Assembly (NCBI GenBank): GCA_050946275.1
Contig: JBMNUM010000019.1
Location: 1 to 42,955 of the forward strand
Origin: JBMNUM01 sp050946275
Lineage (GTDB): Bacteria; Actinomycetota; Coriobacteriia; Coriobacteriales; CADBOM01
Direction: 5' to 3'
Length of the DNA: 42,955 nt
The notes beneath the pieces were generated by a model, which ran no database searches, had not been told where the DNA came from, and saw nothing but the letters and a program-made list of their open reading frames with translations. Shown one piece after another: positions 17,534 to 25,762 of this stretch (its first letter is position 1; every line of letters begins with the position of its first letter). Position numbers and translations under genes: made by a program.

Positions 17534-18076
17534 ATGTCGAAGATCTTCGTTCTCACCGGAAGCAGCCGCAAGGGCGGCAACACCAACGCCATGGCGGAGG
17601 CGTTCATCGAGGCCGCCAAGGAGGCCGGCCACGAGGTGAAGTCCATCGACGTCACGCGCCTGAACCTCAACGGCTGCCATGGCTGCATGACCTGCTTCAA
17701 GACGGGCAAGGCCTGCTCGTTCGACGACGACTTCAACCTCATCGCGGACGACATGCTCGAGGCCGATGGCTGGGTCTTCAGCTTCCCGGTCTACTGGTAC
17801 AGCATCCCCGGCCAGACCAAGTGCGTGCTCGACAACACGTTCTCGTTCTTCGTGGGCGGCAAGGACTGCAAGGGCAAGAAGATCGGCATCATCTCCGCAT
17901 GCGGCGAGGACAGCATGGACCTGCTGCACGAGGTCGTCGAGCCGTTCCACAAGGCGTGCGCGCTCACGGGCTGGGACCTCGTCGGCGAGGTGCTCGTGCC
18001 CGGCATCAACGATCCGGGAGCCGTCAAGGACACCGACGGCATCGAGCAGGCCAAGGCTCTGGTCGAGAAGTTCTAA
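17534..18076 (+). CDS. Flavodoxin-like NAD(P)H-dependent FMN reductase
   Basis: A 180-residue flavodoxin-fold protein. The FMN phosphate-binding loop is LTGSSRKGGNTNAMAEAF near the N-terminus. A Cys pair follows in CHGCMTCFKTGKAC, typical of the anaerobe NADPH-dependent FMN reductase/iron-sulfur flavoprotein-like subgroup, and the flavin-binding segment is FSFPVYWYSIPGQTK. It probably reduces quinones, nitro compounds or other small electrophiles, or serves as an electron carrier. The ATG at 17534 has GAGAGGAGCC upstream. It is monocistronic with its own terminator. Confidence 0.88.
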   Translation: MSKIFVLTGSSRKGGNTNAMAEAFIEAAKEAGHEVKSIDVTRLNLNGCHGCMTCFKTGKACSFDDDFNLIADDMLEADGWVFSFPVYWYSIPGQTKCVLDNTFSFFVGGKDCKGKKIGIISACGEDSMDLLHEVVEPFHKACALTGWDLVGEVLVPGINDPGAVKDTDGIEQAKALVEKF

Positions 18077-18103
18077 AACAGCGGCGACAAGCACGGAACG
18101 AAC

Positions 18104-18138
18104 GTGGGGCGAAAGGCGGCAACCGCTTCTCGCCCCAC
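18104..18138 (+). terminator. Terminator hairpin after the FMN reductase gene
   Basis: 16-nt arms (18104-18119 and 18123-18138) pair at 14 of 16 positions around a 3-nt loop, followed by TCTTAT. It is a strong stem with a poor T tract. Confidence 0.6.
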
Positions 18139-18165
18139 TCTTATCGGAAGCATATTGAGAGCGCC

Positions 18166-18360
18166 CTATCCCCGCTCGACGTCATCCTCTATCGGCTTGA
18201 TGACCTTGGCGGGAACGCCTCCGGCCAGCACGTTGTCCGGGATATCGTGCGCCACGACGGCACCGGCCGCGATGATCTCGGTATCCCAGAAGTCGTAGAC
18301 GAATCCATCCTCGGGTGCCATGGCCTCGCGCCTCACGGCCTCGTCCGCACGATCCGGCAT
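18166..18360 (-). pseudogene. Remnant of a hexapeptide-repeat (LbH) acetyltransferase
   Basis: A 64-codon frame whose last 30 residues (GAVVAHDIPDNVLAGGVPAK then VIKPI) are the characteristic C-terminal coil of maltose/serine/sugar O-acetyltransferases of the left-handed beta-helix class. Full-length members are about 180-220 residues. The hexapeptide repeats and catalytic His region are missing, and the N-terminal 34 residues do not look like the family. An AGGGGGAACG site still precedes the ATG at 18360, so a short peptide may be made. I read it as an internally deleted gene; a functional small protein is less likely. Confidence 0.6.
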
Positions 18361-18415
18361 CGTTCCCCCTTCATCCGCAGCACTAGCGCGTATTCGCAGG
18401 ACGCCTCGCGCTCCC

Positions 18416-19225
18416 CTACTTCAGGCGCGGCTTCTTGCCCGTGGCCTCGATGATCTCGGGTTTCGGCGGCATTTTCTCGTACATGATTAGGCCGCGTAGC
18501 GCGAAGAACAGGCACACGATGCCGGTGATGTAGAACCAGGGGTTCTCGCCCAGGGTGAAGTAGTCGGGCGCGATGGCCATCCACATGTTGCACCAGGGGT
18601 TGAACGACACCAGCGCCACACAGATGAACACGATGTTGAGGATGCGCGCGTTGCCCAGTCGGTAGCCGCGCTTCTCGAGCTCGAGGCCGGGCACGATGGT
18701 GATGAGAACCTGCGTGAAGATCCAGAACTTCCACATGGTGGGGTCGTGGAGCTCGACGCGAAGCAGGTTCAGCGCCACGAAGAACGCGACGATCATGAAG
18801 ATGATGTTCGCCAGGCGCTTGCCGAAGCTCCAGCTGGAATCCCAGTTGACCTCGCGCTCGTAGGTCATGGCGCGCTGCAGGCAATACGTCTCCATCACGA
18901 CCCAGATGGCCTCGCCGATGGCCAGCAACGCGAACATGTAGAAGTGGTCGTAGGTGAGGAACGCATGCAGGAACACCCAGATGCCCATGAAATCGGCGGC
19001 CCAGTAGAAGCAGTGCAGCCACAGGGGGTATGGCTGGGCGTGCTCGGTCTCCGTCAGGATGATGGGGATGATGTAGACCAGCAGGCCGAAGATGACCGCC
19101 AGGACGACCGCCACCAGCGTGAATGCGAAGTCCGGCGCGCCCGGCGTCAGATGCTCGATGAAGTTCTGCGGCATGCAGTCGCCCGACGGGTAACCGGCGA
19201 CCAGCATCGCGAGGAATAGACCCAT
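18416..19225 (-). CDS. Polytopic inner-membrane protein of unknown function
   Basis: A 269-residue protein with about seven or eight hydrophobic helices (for example FAFTLVAVVLAVIFGLLVYI, ADFMGIWVFLHAFL, FYMFALLAIGEAIWVVM, ILNIVFICVALVSF). Trp, Phe and His residues are unusually frequent within the helices (LWLHCFYWAADFMGIWVFLH), and the cytoplasmic C-terminus is basic. I do not recognise the family. The start is ATG 19225, with AAGGAGAGTTGCA upstream, which removes 69 residues of unsupported N-terminal frame. It is divergent from a TetR-family regulator across 160 bp, so that regulator probably controls it. An efflux, sensing or lipid-modifying role is possible. Confidence 0.72.
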   Translation of the reverse strand: MGLFLAMLVAGYPSGDCMPQNFIEHLTPGAPDFAFTLVAVVLAVIFGLLVYIIPIILTETEHAQPYPLWLHCFYWAADFMGIWVFLHAFLTYDHFYMFALLAIGEAIWVVMETYCLQRAMTYEREVNWDSSWSFGKRLANIIFMIVAFFVALNLLRVELHDPTMWKFWIFTQVLITIVPGLELEKRGYRLGNARILNIVFICVALVSFNPWCNMWMAIAPDYFTLGENPWFYITGIVCLFFALRGLIMYEKMPPKPEIIEATGKKPRLK

Positions 19226-19289
19226 TGCAACTCTCCTTGATCGTTTGCGGCAGCCGCGCTCCGGCACGCCGCGCCTCCACTCGCCAGCT

Positions 19290-19318
19290 AATGTACAGTC
19301 AGCCGAAACCGCGAACAA
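19290..19318 (-). promoter_or_regulatory. Promoter candidate for the polytopic membrane protein
   Basis: On the minus strand TTGTTC (19313-19318) and TACATT (19290-19295) are 17 bp apart, in the intergenic region shared with the divergent TetR gene. An A/T-rich block at 19320-19370 could hold the regulator's operator, though I could not find a clean palindrome. Confidence 0.45.
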
Positions 19319-19385
19319 TGAGCAGTTATTGAGCATATGATTAATAAGCATCATCTGACTTTTAACTGATGGGCTTTGCGAGAAG

Positions 19386-19955
19386 ATGGGGGCGCAGACC
19401 ATGTACCGCACTTCGAATGACCTGAGATTCACGAAGAACCGCGAGGCGCTGCAGCGCGCCTATATCGACCTCGTAAAGCAGAAGGGCACGGGCTCGATCA
19501 CCGTCAAGGAGCTGACGGAGCGCGCGAGGGTGAACCGCATGACGTTCTACTCCCACTACGACACGGTCGGCGACATCCTCTCGGAGTACGTTGACGAGAT
19601 GACGGCGGCCATCCTGGATGCGCGCGGCGGGAGCGGAGATGCGGGCATCGCGGCGCTGTTCGAGACGGCGACAGACCTCATGCGGCAGGAAATCGACTTC
19701 TTCCGACTCGTGGCGCGGGATAGCAGCTTCGAGCAGTTCCGGAGCAGCTTCCGCACAGCGTTCCGCCGCATCTTCGAGGAGGAGCTGGGGCGCGTGACCG
19801 AACTCGGCGGCATGCGCCTCACGATGACCGCCGACATGGTGGCATCCGGCGTCACGTACGCCTACCTCGACTGGCTGGCAGGCGAGTTCGGCGATTTGCC
19901 GCTCGAGGACATGCTGACCGAGTTCGAGCAGATCCTCGGCCGCCTCGCGGGGTGA
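19386..19955 (+). CDS. TetR/AcrR-family transcriptional regulator
   Basis: A 189-residue one-component regulator. The N-terminal helix-turn-helix is clear: NREALQRAYIDLVKQKGTGS, then ITVKELTERARVNRMTFYSHYDT, the usual TetR pattern with the aromatic FYSHY recognition helix. The C-terminal all-helical domain would bind a ligand and dimerise. ATG 19386 and the in-frame ATG at 19401 are both plausible; the second has GGGGGCGCAG upstream. It is divergent from a polytopic membrane protein, the standard arrangement for a repressor of a membrane transporter or sensor. It converges with the next gene with only 8 bp between stops. Confidence 0.85.
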   Translation: MGAQTMYRTSNDLRFTKNREALQRAYIDLVKQKGTGSITVKELTERARVNRMTFYSHYDTVGDILSEYVDEMTAAILDARGGSGDAGIAALFETATDLMRQEIDFFRLVARDSSFEQFRSSFRTAFRRIFEEELGRVTELGGMRLTMTADMVASGVTYAYLDWLAGEFGDLPLEDMLTEFEQILGRLAG

Positions 19956-19963
19956 ACCGCCCA

Positions 19964-21130
19964 CTACGCCCCCGACCCCTTGCTGATAATTCGGATCCCC
20001 GGGTCTCGGGGACCTTTGCGGCCCATGCTGCTGGCCTCCGTCTTGATCAGCCTCGCGAGCAGGTAGGCGTCGCGCTCAAGATTGCCACACCGCCAATGGC
20101 CCGGATAGCGGTTGACGCGCGCCTCGGCTACCACGAAGTGGTCGCCGCATGGCTCGACCTTCGCCTCGAAGATGCAGTATCCCGTCCAGCTGCGATGGTA
20201 GTGGATCACGTCGTCCTCGTCGTAGTACATGAACCAGTGGTCCTCCATTACCTCGGGGATATGCCCGTACTCCAGCACGGCTTTCTCCCCGGCCGTGATC
20301 TCCATGCCGAGATGGAAACTCTCGCTGCGGCTCGGCATGTCGCGCAGATTCTTCCTCGAGTCGCGCGTCGCCTTCCTGGTTTTCGGCGGCATGAAGTCGG
20401 CGCCGGTGAAGCGCGCCGAAGAGTCGCCGAGGCCGTTCGTCCAAGCGTCGAGCGCAGCGCGCTCTTCATCGGTCAGTTCGCTCCATCGGACAAACGACTC
20501 ATCTGGAATCTTCCGACCAACAAGCACAGGGAGACCCTCGTCGTCAACGCCTTCAACGCGCACCTCGATCTCGTCGTTCTCGTACACCTCGATATCATCG
20601 TCGAGCATGTCGAGGAACGTCCCGGTGAACACGCCATCGGAGTAGTCCTCTATCCTCACACGGCCGTGAACGTCATCGCGGCCTTCGTATTCGATCCGAA
20701 CGTCGAACATATCAAGGTTCTCAAACGTGCGTAGCGGATCGAGTTCTGTCGCAGCGAGAACGCGCTGCTGTTGGCCGCCTCCCCGCGAGAAAGACTCGTC
20801 GACCAGGTCCAGGCCGCGCGCGACATCCTGGTCGGGCAGGGTTGCGTCGAGCGAAAGGGCCTCCCCAACGCCGACGCTCGTCCCCCACCCACGCGCATGG
20901 ACCTTCGCGGGCGTCTGATCCACGAGGAATCGCATACCATCAAGAACAACCGGGCACAGGACATCCAGCGTCAGTCCGCCCCGGAACGACCTGCAAGCAT
21001 AAACGAGGACACCGTCGGCGTCCTCGGGCCACGGCCACTCCTCGAGGCTGACACCCAGGTCACCCCACGTTCCATGGAGCACGAGGTAACGCTCGAACAC
21101 ATCGCGGAACTTCAAATCGCGCAGCTTCAT
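19964..21130 (-). CDS. Hypothetical cytoplasmic protein
   Basis: A 388-residue acidic soluble protein with no signal peptide or membrane segment. I do not recognise a family. Residues about 150-220 are very acidic and strand-rich (DMFDVRIEYEGRDDVHGRVR, then DDDIEVYENDEIEVRVEG). The C-terminal 150 residues contain aromatic and His-rich stretches (DHWFMYYDEDDVIHYHRSW) and a single Cys near the end. The start is ATG 21130 with GGAGGCTTGC upstream. Codon use matches its housekeeping neighbours. No function is proposed. Confidence 0.65.
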   Translation of the reverse strand: MKLRDLKFRDVFERYLVLHGTWGDLGVSLEEWPWPEDADGVLVYACRSFRGGLTLDVLCPVVLDGMRFLVDQTPAKVHARGWGTSVGVGEALSLDATLPDQDVARGLDLVDESFSRGGGQQQRVLAATELDPLRTFENLDMFDVRIEYEGRDDVHGRVRIEDYSDGVFTGTFLDMLDDDIEVYENDEIEVRVEGVDDEGLPVLVGRKIPDESFVRWSELTDEERAALDAWTNGLGDSSARFTGADFMPPKTRKATRDSRKNLRDMPSRSESFHLGMEITAGEKAVLEYGHIPEVMEDHWFMYYDEDDVIHYHRSWTGYCIFEAKVEPCGDHFVVAEARVNRYPGHWRCGNLERDAYLLARLIKTEASSMGRKGPRDPGIRIISKGSGA

Positions 21131-21258
21131 GCAAGCCTCCATCAGGCGGTATGTAGGGGGTAAACGTAGTGCCGCCTGCACCTTTCACGATACTCTCATC
21201 GCTAGACGAGCGAGTACTAATCATGGGACATCGAGGAGGTCGATCCTGTTGTCAACTT

Positions 21259-21286
21259 GGTGTCCCTGAATCAGTCACAGGACACC
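21259..21286. repeat. Inverted repeat upstream of the YdeI-family gene
   Basis: GGTGTCC/GGACACC arms (21259-21265 and 21280-21286) form a 7-bp stem. It is one of several short GTCC/GGAC palindromes in this stretch. Confidence 0.4.
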
Positions 21287-21307
21287 GCCGCCAACCCATC
21301 CCCCACA

Positions 21308-21336
21308 ATGAGTCGAAAGGCAGCTCTTTGACTCAT
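21308..21336. repeat. REP-like palindrome ATGAGTC...GACTCAT
   Basis: Perfect 7-bp arms (21308-21314 and 21330-21336), extended by AAAG/CTTT with one bulged base. A related palindrome occurs at 22422-22450. It overlaps the region where the -35 of the following gene should lie. Confidence 0.45.
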
Positions 21337-21354
21337 CCCGGTGGCCGAGGCTCG

Positions 21355-21360
21355 TATAAT
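21355..21360 (+). promoter_or_regulatory. Consensus -10 box six bases before a start codon
   Basis: A perfect TATAAT, conspicuous in GC-rich DNA, ends 6 bp before the ATG at 21367. Normal -10-to-start spacing puts transcription initiation at or next to the ATG, implying a leaderless mRNA. The nearest TTGACT (21328-21333) is 21 bp away, longer than ideal. Confidence 0.6.
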
Positions 21361-21366
21361 ACCTGC

Positions 21367-21942
21367 ATGGCCGACGAGCTGGTGAACATACTCGATATCT
21401 CCGACAGGCATGCATTTCGCGCATGGCTCGAGCTGCATCATGCCGACGAGCCCGAGTGTTGGCTGCACGTCAAGCGCGGCAGGCCCGAAGGTGATAGAGC
21501 CTTCTACTACTTGGATGCCGTCGAGGAAGCGCTGTGCTTCGGATGGATCGACAGCGTCCACATGCAGGTCGGCAAGGTTCGCATGCAGCGCTTTAGCCCG
21601 CGAAATCCCGGAAGCCCATGGACAGAGCTCAACAAGGAGCGCGTCCGCCGACTCGAACGGCTCGGCCTCATGACCGATGCGGGCCGCAAGGTGCTGCCCG
21701 CCATGGGTCCGCGGAGCTTCCGCTTCGACCCGGATGTGGTCGATGCACTCAAGAAAGCCCGCTGCTGGTCGAAGTTCAGGCGCTTTCCACCGCTCTACCA
21801 GCGCGTGCGCGCCTATAACCTCGCCTTCTACAAGGAGCGCGACCCCGAGACATACGAACGTGGGCTTGCCAACCTCATCTCGCGCACCAAGAAGGGCGAG
21901 ATGTACGGTTCATGGAACGACTATGGACGCCTGGGTGAATGA
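21367..21942 (+). CDS. YdeI/OmpD-associated family protein
   Basis: A 191-residue cytoplasmic protein. The family hallmark is clear: FYYLDAVEEALCFGWIDS, followed by the basic MQRFSPRNPGSPWTELNKER (YdeI-type R-F-x-P-R-x-x-x-S-x-W-S-x-x-N pattern). E. coli YdeI was linked to polymyxin resistance, and related proteins to bacteriocin protection, but the biochemical role is not settled. The C-terminal region (FRRFPPLYQRVRAYNLAFYK) is the usual second domain. No Shine-Dalgarno precedes the ATG; a TATAAT directly upstream suggests a leaderless transcript. A peptide deformylase-like gene starts 10 bp after the stop, so the two probably form an operon. Confidence 0.82.
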   Translation: MADELVNILDISDRHAFRAWLELHHADEPECWLHVKRGRPEGDRAFYYLDAVEEALCFGWIDSVHMQVGKVRMQRFSPRNPGSPWTELNKERVRRLERLGLMTDAGRKVLPAMGPRSFRFDPDVVDALKKARCWSKFRRFPPLYQRVRAYNLAFYKERDPETYERGLANLISRTKKGEMYGSWNDYGRLGE

Positions 21943-21952
21943 GGGTGAAGAG

Positions 21953-22366
21953 ATGATCCGTCCCATCATGAAGAAACGGTCCTTCCTGCAGCAGGCGAGC
22001 ACACCGGCTACCGCCGCGGACGCCGCCGTTGCGCGCGACCTGGCCGATACGCTTGAGACGCATCGTGCCGGCTGCGTCGGTATGGCCGCCAACATGATCG
22101 GCAAGCTCAAGCGCATCATCGCCGTCATCGACGACGATGGGAGCATCCTCGTCATGCTCAACCCCGAGATCATCCGGCGCGGCGGCCCCCACATCACCCG
22201 GGAGGGCTGCCTGTCGCTGCCGGGCACCCGCGAGGCGGTCCGCTACGAGCGCATCACGGTCGCGTACGATGACGAGCTCATGCAGCGCGCCCAGCGCGAC
22301 TTCAGCGGCCACATCGCCCAGGCGATCCAGCACGAGATCGACCACTGCGACGGCGCTCTCATCTAA
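21953..22366 (+). CDS. Peptide deformylase-like protein with altered motif 1
   Basis: A 137-residue protein with the three deformylase motifs in order. Motif 1 is GMAANMIG in place of GLAAPQIG, motif 2 is EGCLSLPG with the metal-ligand Cys, and motif 3 is QHEIDHCDGALI with the HExxH-type His-Glu-His. The metal site is intact, but the conserved Gln of motif 1, which stabilises the oxyanion, is Met here. It is shorter than housekeeping deformylases (150-200 aa) because the C-terminal helix is missing. It may be a second, specialised deformylase. ATG 21953 follows GAGGGTGAAG. It is co-transcribed with the YdeI-family gene, 10 bp upstream. Confidence 0.85.
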   Translation: MIRPIMKKRSFLQQASTPATAADAAVARDLADTLETHRAGCVGMAANMIGKLKRIIAVIDDDGSILVMLNPEIIRRGGPHITREGCLSLPGTREAVRYERITVAYDDELMQRAQRDFSGHIAQAIQHEIDHCDGALI

Positions 22367-22380
22367 CTCGCACAACACAA

Positions 22381-22411
22381 CGAGTCGATAACGGCTGTCA
22401 TTATCGACTCG
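22381..22411 (+). terminator. Perfect 11-bp hairpin after the deformylase-like gene
   Basis: Arms CGAGTCGATAA and TTATCGACTCG (22381-22391 and 22401-22411) with a 9-nt loop, 14 bp past the stop. There is no T tract, so it is either a terminator-like mRNA end or part of the palindromic repeat family nearby. Confidence 0.5.
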
Positions 22412-22421
22412 CTCGGCGATA

Positions 22422-22450
22422 ATGAGTCAGAGGACAGTCCTTCAACTCAT
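22422..22450. repeat. REP-like palindrome directly before the STAND gene ribosome binding site
   Basis: ATGAGT/ACTCAT outer arms (22422-22427 and 22445-22450) with an inner GGAC-type pairing. It resembles the element at 21308-21336. It ends just before the Shine-Dalgarno of the next gene, so it could fold in the 5' leader. Confidence 0.45.
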
Positions 22451-22463
22451 CCAGGAGACATTC

Positions 22464-24872
22464 ATGGTCAAGGCCGCATCGATCAGCAACAAGCCCCGGG
22501 CAATCCGCGCATTCACGGACCGCGAGGAACCGCGCCGCAAGTTCTGGGACAATCACGCCTACCTCGCCGATAATCCCGACGAGTTCGCCGTTCTCTCGTT
22601 TTGCGGCATCGGCGGCATCGGCAAGACGATGCTCGTCAAGGAGATCTGCAAGGAGCTCGGGCTCAAGGAGACGGGCGCGGGCGAGCAGAAGCGGTTCCCC
22701 TACGCCGCCACCGACCTGGGAGCGCTCGAGGGCGTGAGCAAGGTCTCCATCCTGCGCGCACTCGCCTCGCAGCTCCACGCCTTCGACGAGAGCCGCTTCC
22801 GCTTCTACCGCGTGCGCTCGGCGCTCAAGGTCTACGAGGAGAAGTCTGGCATCGCGGCGGTGCAGGATCAGGCCGGCGATGGGCGCTTCGGCGGCAACCC
22901 CTGGGTGGGCACGCTGGTCGACATCGCGTCGGCCACTCCCCTGCTGGGCAGCATCGCGAACATCGCGAGCGCATTCGACTCTGCACGTATCACCGCTCTG
23001 GGGCAGAAAGAGCGCTCCAACCTCGCGCGCTGGCTCGAGGAGCTCGCCGTCAAGGAGCAGTCCGCCATCATCGACGAGTTCCACGAGTACTTCCGCGACG
23101 ACCTGATCGACGCTGTTGGCAAGGGCGCCATCCCCGTCACCATCTTCATCGACACCTACGAGCGCTTCGGCATGACGCTGGGCGCCGACGCCTCCGAGCA
23201 CCTGCGCAACGAGAAGTGGCTGCAGGACATCGTGCGCTACGTCCCCGGCGTCCTGTGGGTGATCGCCGGCCGCGAGCGCCTCGGCTGGGGCGACGAGTTC
23301 GGCATCGCGGAGGGCGAAGTGGTGCTCGGCAGCCTGACGCAGGCCGACTCCACGAGCTTCCTGCGCACCGCCGGCCTCGACGAGAGCCTGCTGGCGCCGC
23401 TCTACGAGCTCACGCAGGGCATGCCCATCTACCTCGACATTTGCGTCGACACCTACGAGCGCATCCTCGAACGGGGCAAGGCGCCGACGATCGAGGACTT
23501 CGGCCACGACACCTCGCGTCTGGTCGAGCGCTACCTGCGCTACATGAGCAGCGACGAGATCGACCTCGCGCGCCTGCTCTCGTGCTTCCGCCGCTGGAAC
23601 AAGCGCCAGGTCACCTGGGTATGCGAGCAGACGCCGCTGATGGGCTTCTCCGACGAGCGCTACGAGCGATTCATGCGCCATTCGTTCATCATCGAGGATG
23701 GCAACGGGTTCAACTACATGCACCAGCTGGTGCGAGAGACGGTGCTCGGCACGGCATCGCCCGAGTTCACGCACGAGATGTACCGGTGGATCTGGCAGGC
23801 ATGCTGCGACGGCATGAAGGATGCGGCGGGCACCAAGCTCGAGGGCGCCCTCGACGATCTGCTAAGCGCCCTCATCGCGTGGAACCCCACCCCCGAGGAG
23901 GGCTCGGCGAGCGCGCTTGCGCAAACACACGACTTCCTCACCTTCCTCCTCCTGTTCTTCCAGCCCGACTCCTATTTTGCGAAGATGCGCGAACTGCACG
24001 CACATCTAGCGCAGGTGGACGAGGCAAGAGGGCTCTCGGACATCGAGCAGGGTGTTATCAGCTCCATCAGAGCCGGTGACTACTTGTTCGAGGAAGATGG
24101 CAAAGCGGTTGCGGAAGCGCGCGATGCCATGGAGAAGCTGTCCGGTGCTCGAGATCGTTTCATATTCGCCGCGTATAGGCGGGCTGCCAACCTCATCGCG
24201 ATGTTCGGCACGAACCACGACGACGCGGAAGGCTCGCTGGCGATATCCAAGCAGATATACGAGAGCGCCCTCGCCGCTTTTGGCGAGAGCGATGTCATCA
24301 CTATCCAAAGCGGCATCTCCTATGCGAACGCCCTCTGCGACGAAGGGAAAGGCAAGGAGGCGTGGGATATCGCCGCTGAGTTGGTTCCGCTAGCCAAAGC
24401 GCTGCCAGATGGATTCGAGCTTGTGAAGACCAGGGCGTTATTGGCCTTTGCACTCTCCTACATCAGCCAGGGCAGCCCCGGGATGGCAACCGTCCTCGCC
24501 AAGGAGCTGTACGATGAGATTGTCGAGCGCGGTTACGAGCTCACCGCCGAAGCCGATAACTGCCTGTCCACGCTGGCCCTGGCCATGGAGGGCGAGGAGC
24601 GCTACGCCGACGCCGCTCAGGTTCACCTGCAGAGATACGAGGCTTTGGCGCAAAGCTTCGGCACAGGCGCACCGGATACGGACCGCGCCCGCTTCGCTGC
24701 GGCAGTCGACTTCGCGAAGGCGGATGACTACGAGCAGGCCCTGGAGCTCACAGGCGAGTCGCTCTCGTTCAGGCGCGAGCACTACGGGCCCGAGCACGAG
24801 CTGACCCTCGATGTGGAGCAGCTGCACAATGCGCTGCGCGAGGAGCTCGCTGCGAGGGCTGACGGCGAGTAG
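22464..24872 (+). CDS. STAND-type P-loop ATPase with C-terminal TPR-like repeats
   Basis: An 802-residue signal-transduction ATPase. It begins almost directly with the STAND entry motif (RAFTDREEPRRKFW, residues 15-28). Walker A follows in FCGIGGIGKTMLVKE (P-loop 48-55), then Walker B in TIFIDTYERF (about 226-235) and a winged-helix-like region. From about residue 520 to the end it is helical and TPR-like (repeated A-x-x-A, E-x-Y-x-x-A patterns, for example GEERYADAAQVHLQRYEALA). STAND proteins oligomerise after ligand sensing by the repeats, and many prokaryotic ones act in phage defence. There is no N-terminal effector domain, so an effector would have to be separate or absent. The start is ATG 22464, with CCAGGAGACATTC upstream. 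It converges with the L,D-transpeptidase gene. Confidence 0.82.
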   Translation: MVKAASISNKPRAIRAFTDREEPRRKFWDNHAYLADNPDEFAVLSFCGIGGIGKTMLVKEICKELGLKETGAGEQKRFPYAATDLGALEGVSKVSILRALASQLHAFDESRFRFYRVRSALKVYEEKSGIAAVQDQAGDGRFGGNPWVGTLVDIASATPLLGSIANIASAFDSARITALGQKERSNLARWLEELAVKEQSAIIDEFHEYFRDDLIDAVGKGAIPVTIFIDTYERFGMTLGADASEHLRNEKWLQDIVRYVPGVLWVIAGRERLGWGDEFGIAEGEVVLGSLTQADSTSFLRTAGLDESLLAPLYELTQGMPIYLDICVDTYERILERGKAPTIEDFGHDTSRLVERYLRYMSSDEIDLARLLSCFRRWNKRQVTWVCEQTPLMGFSDERYERFMRHSFIIEDGNGFNYMHQLVRETVLGTASPEFTHEMYRWIWQACCDGMKDAAGTKLEGALDDLLSALIAWNPTPEEGSASALAQTHDFLTFLLLFFQPDSYFAKMRELHAHLAQVDEARGLSDIEQGVISSIRAGDYLFEEDGKAVAEARDAMEKLSGARDRFIFAAYRRAANLIAMFGTNHDDAEGSLAISKQIYESALAAFGESDVITIQSGISYANALCDEGKGKEAWDIAAELVPLAKALPDGFELVKTRALLAFALSYISQGSPGMATVLAKELYDEIVERGYELTAEADNCLSTLALAMEGEERYADAAQVHLQRYEALAQSFGTGAPDTDRARFAAAVDFAKADDYEQALELTGESLSFRREHYGPEHELTLDVEQLHNALREELAARADGE

Positions 24873-24896
24873 CGCGCGGAGGACTGTCGCGACCCC

Positions 24897-25667
24897 CTAC
24901 CGCTCCTGCGGCCAGGTGCTGCTGGGCCATTCGTCGGTGCCCGCGAGCGCCTCGTAGGTGTCAATCACAACCGCCGTGTTCTCGTCGACCCGCTGCATCA
25001 CGAAGCGCATCTGGTCCTCCGGGATGGCGACGCAACCGCCGGTGAAGGGCTTGGCGGGGCCGAGGCAATGCAGGAAGATGGCGGAACCCAAGCCGGGAGT
25101 GCCCTCCTCGTTGTAGCTGATGTTCAGGCAGTACTGGTAGTGGTAGGGGTAGTCGACGATGTGCTCGGAGTCGCCGCTCTCAACGTCGAGCCCGGGCAGA
25201 TCGGCGAGGTTGACCAGCTCGTTGTAGTGGAAGCCCTCGCGCGGATCGGCCGACCAATACGTGTTGTCGTCGACCTTCACGTAGGGAATGGCGCAGCCCG
25301 GATCGTCGGCGATGCCGAAGGCGCGGTTGAAGTGGAACACGCCAGTCGGCGTCTTGGCGTCGCCCTCCTTGGTCTTGTCGAGACCGTTCTTGCCGATGAA
25401 GCCCGGCGTCGTCATGACCATGTGCCAAGTTCCGTCGTCGCCCTTCTCGTGCAGCGAGACCCAAGCGTCGGTTGCGTCCTTGTCAAACGCAGCGACGACG
25501 AACACCCGCTGCGAATCCGCTGCCGCATCAAGCGAACCCACCCAATCGGGCGACTCGACGTCGATGCCTGCATAGCCGCCGCTCGCCCCTTGCGAGTTAG
25601 CACTGCAGGCAGCCAGGGCTGCGCACAAAGCAAGCAATGCAGCGATCACGATGAGTTTCTTCTTCAT
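24897..25667 (-). CDS. L,D-transpeptidase (YkuD) lipoprotein
   Basis: A 256-residue predicted lipoprotein with signal peptide and lipobox LAAC (Cys21). The YkuD catalytic core is recognisable: substrate-loop residues near KTPTGVFHFNRAFG and the active-site signature with His201 and Cys213 (FLHCLGPAKPFTGGCVAIP). Such enzymes form 3-3 peptidoglycan cross-links or attach proteins to peptidoglycan outside the membrane, and are less sensitive to most beta-lactams. The canonical S-x-G-C before the catalytic Cys is T-G-G-C here. The ATG at 25667 has GGGGAAGGCGACATT upstream. The protein is short, with only a linker and the catalytic domain. Confidence 0.85.
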   Translation of the reverse strand: MKKKLIVIAALLALCAALAACSANSQGASGGYAGIDVESPDWVGSLDAAADSQRVFVVAAFDKDATDAWVSLHEKGDDGTWHMVMTTPGFIGKNGLDKTKEGDAKTPTGVFHFNRAFGIADDPGCAIPYVKVDDNTYWSADPREGFHYNELVNLADLPGLDVESGDSEHIVDYPYHYQYCLNISYNEEGTPGLGSAIFLHCLGPAKPFTGGCVAIPEDQMRFVMQRVDENTAVVIDTYEALAGTDEWPSSTWPQER

Positions 25668-25762
25668 AATGTCGCCTTCCCCTTCGGGAGATGTCTCTCG
25701 ATTGACGATAACAGAAGATACGCCAGGGTGGGCGAATGCATAAACTCGAGGCGTTCCTGCCC

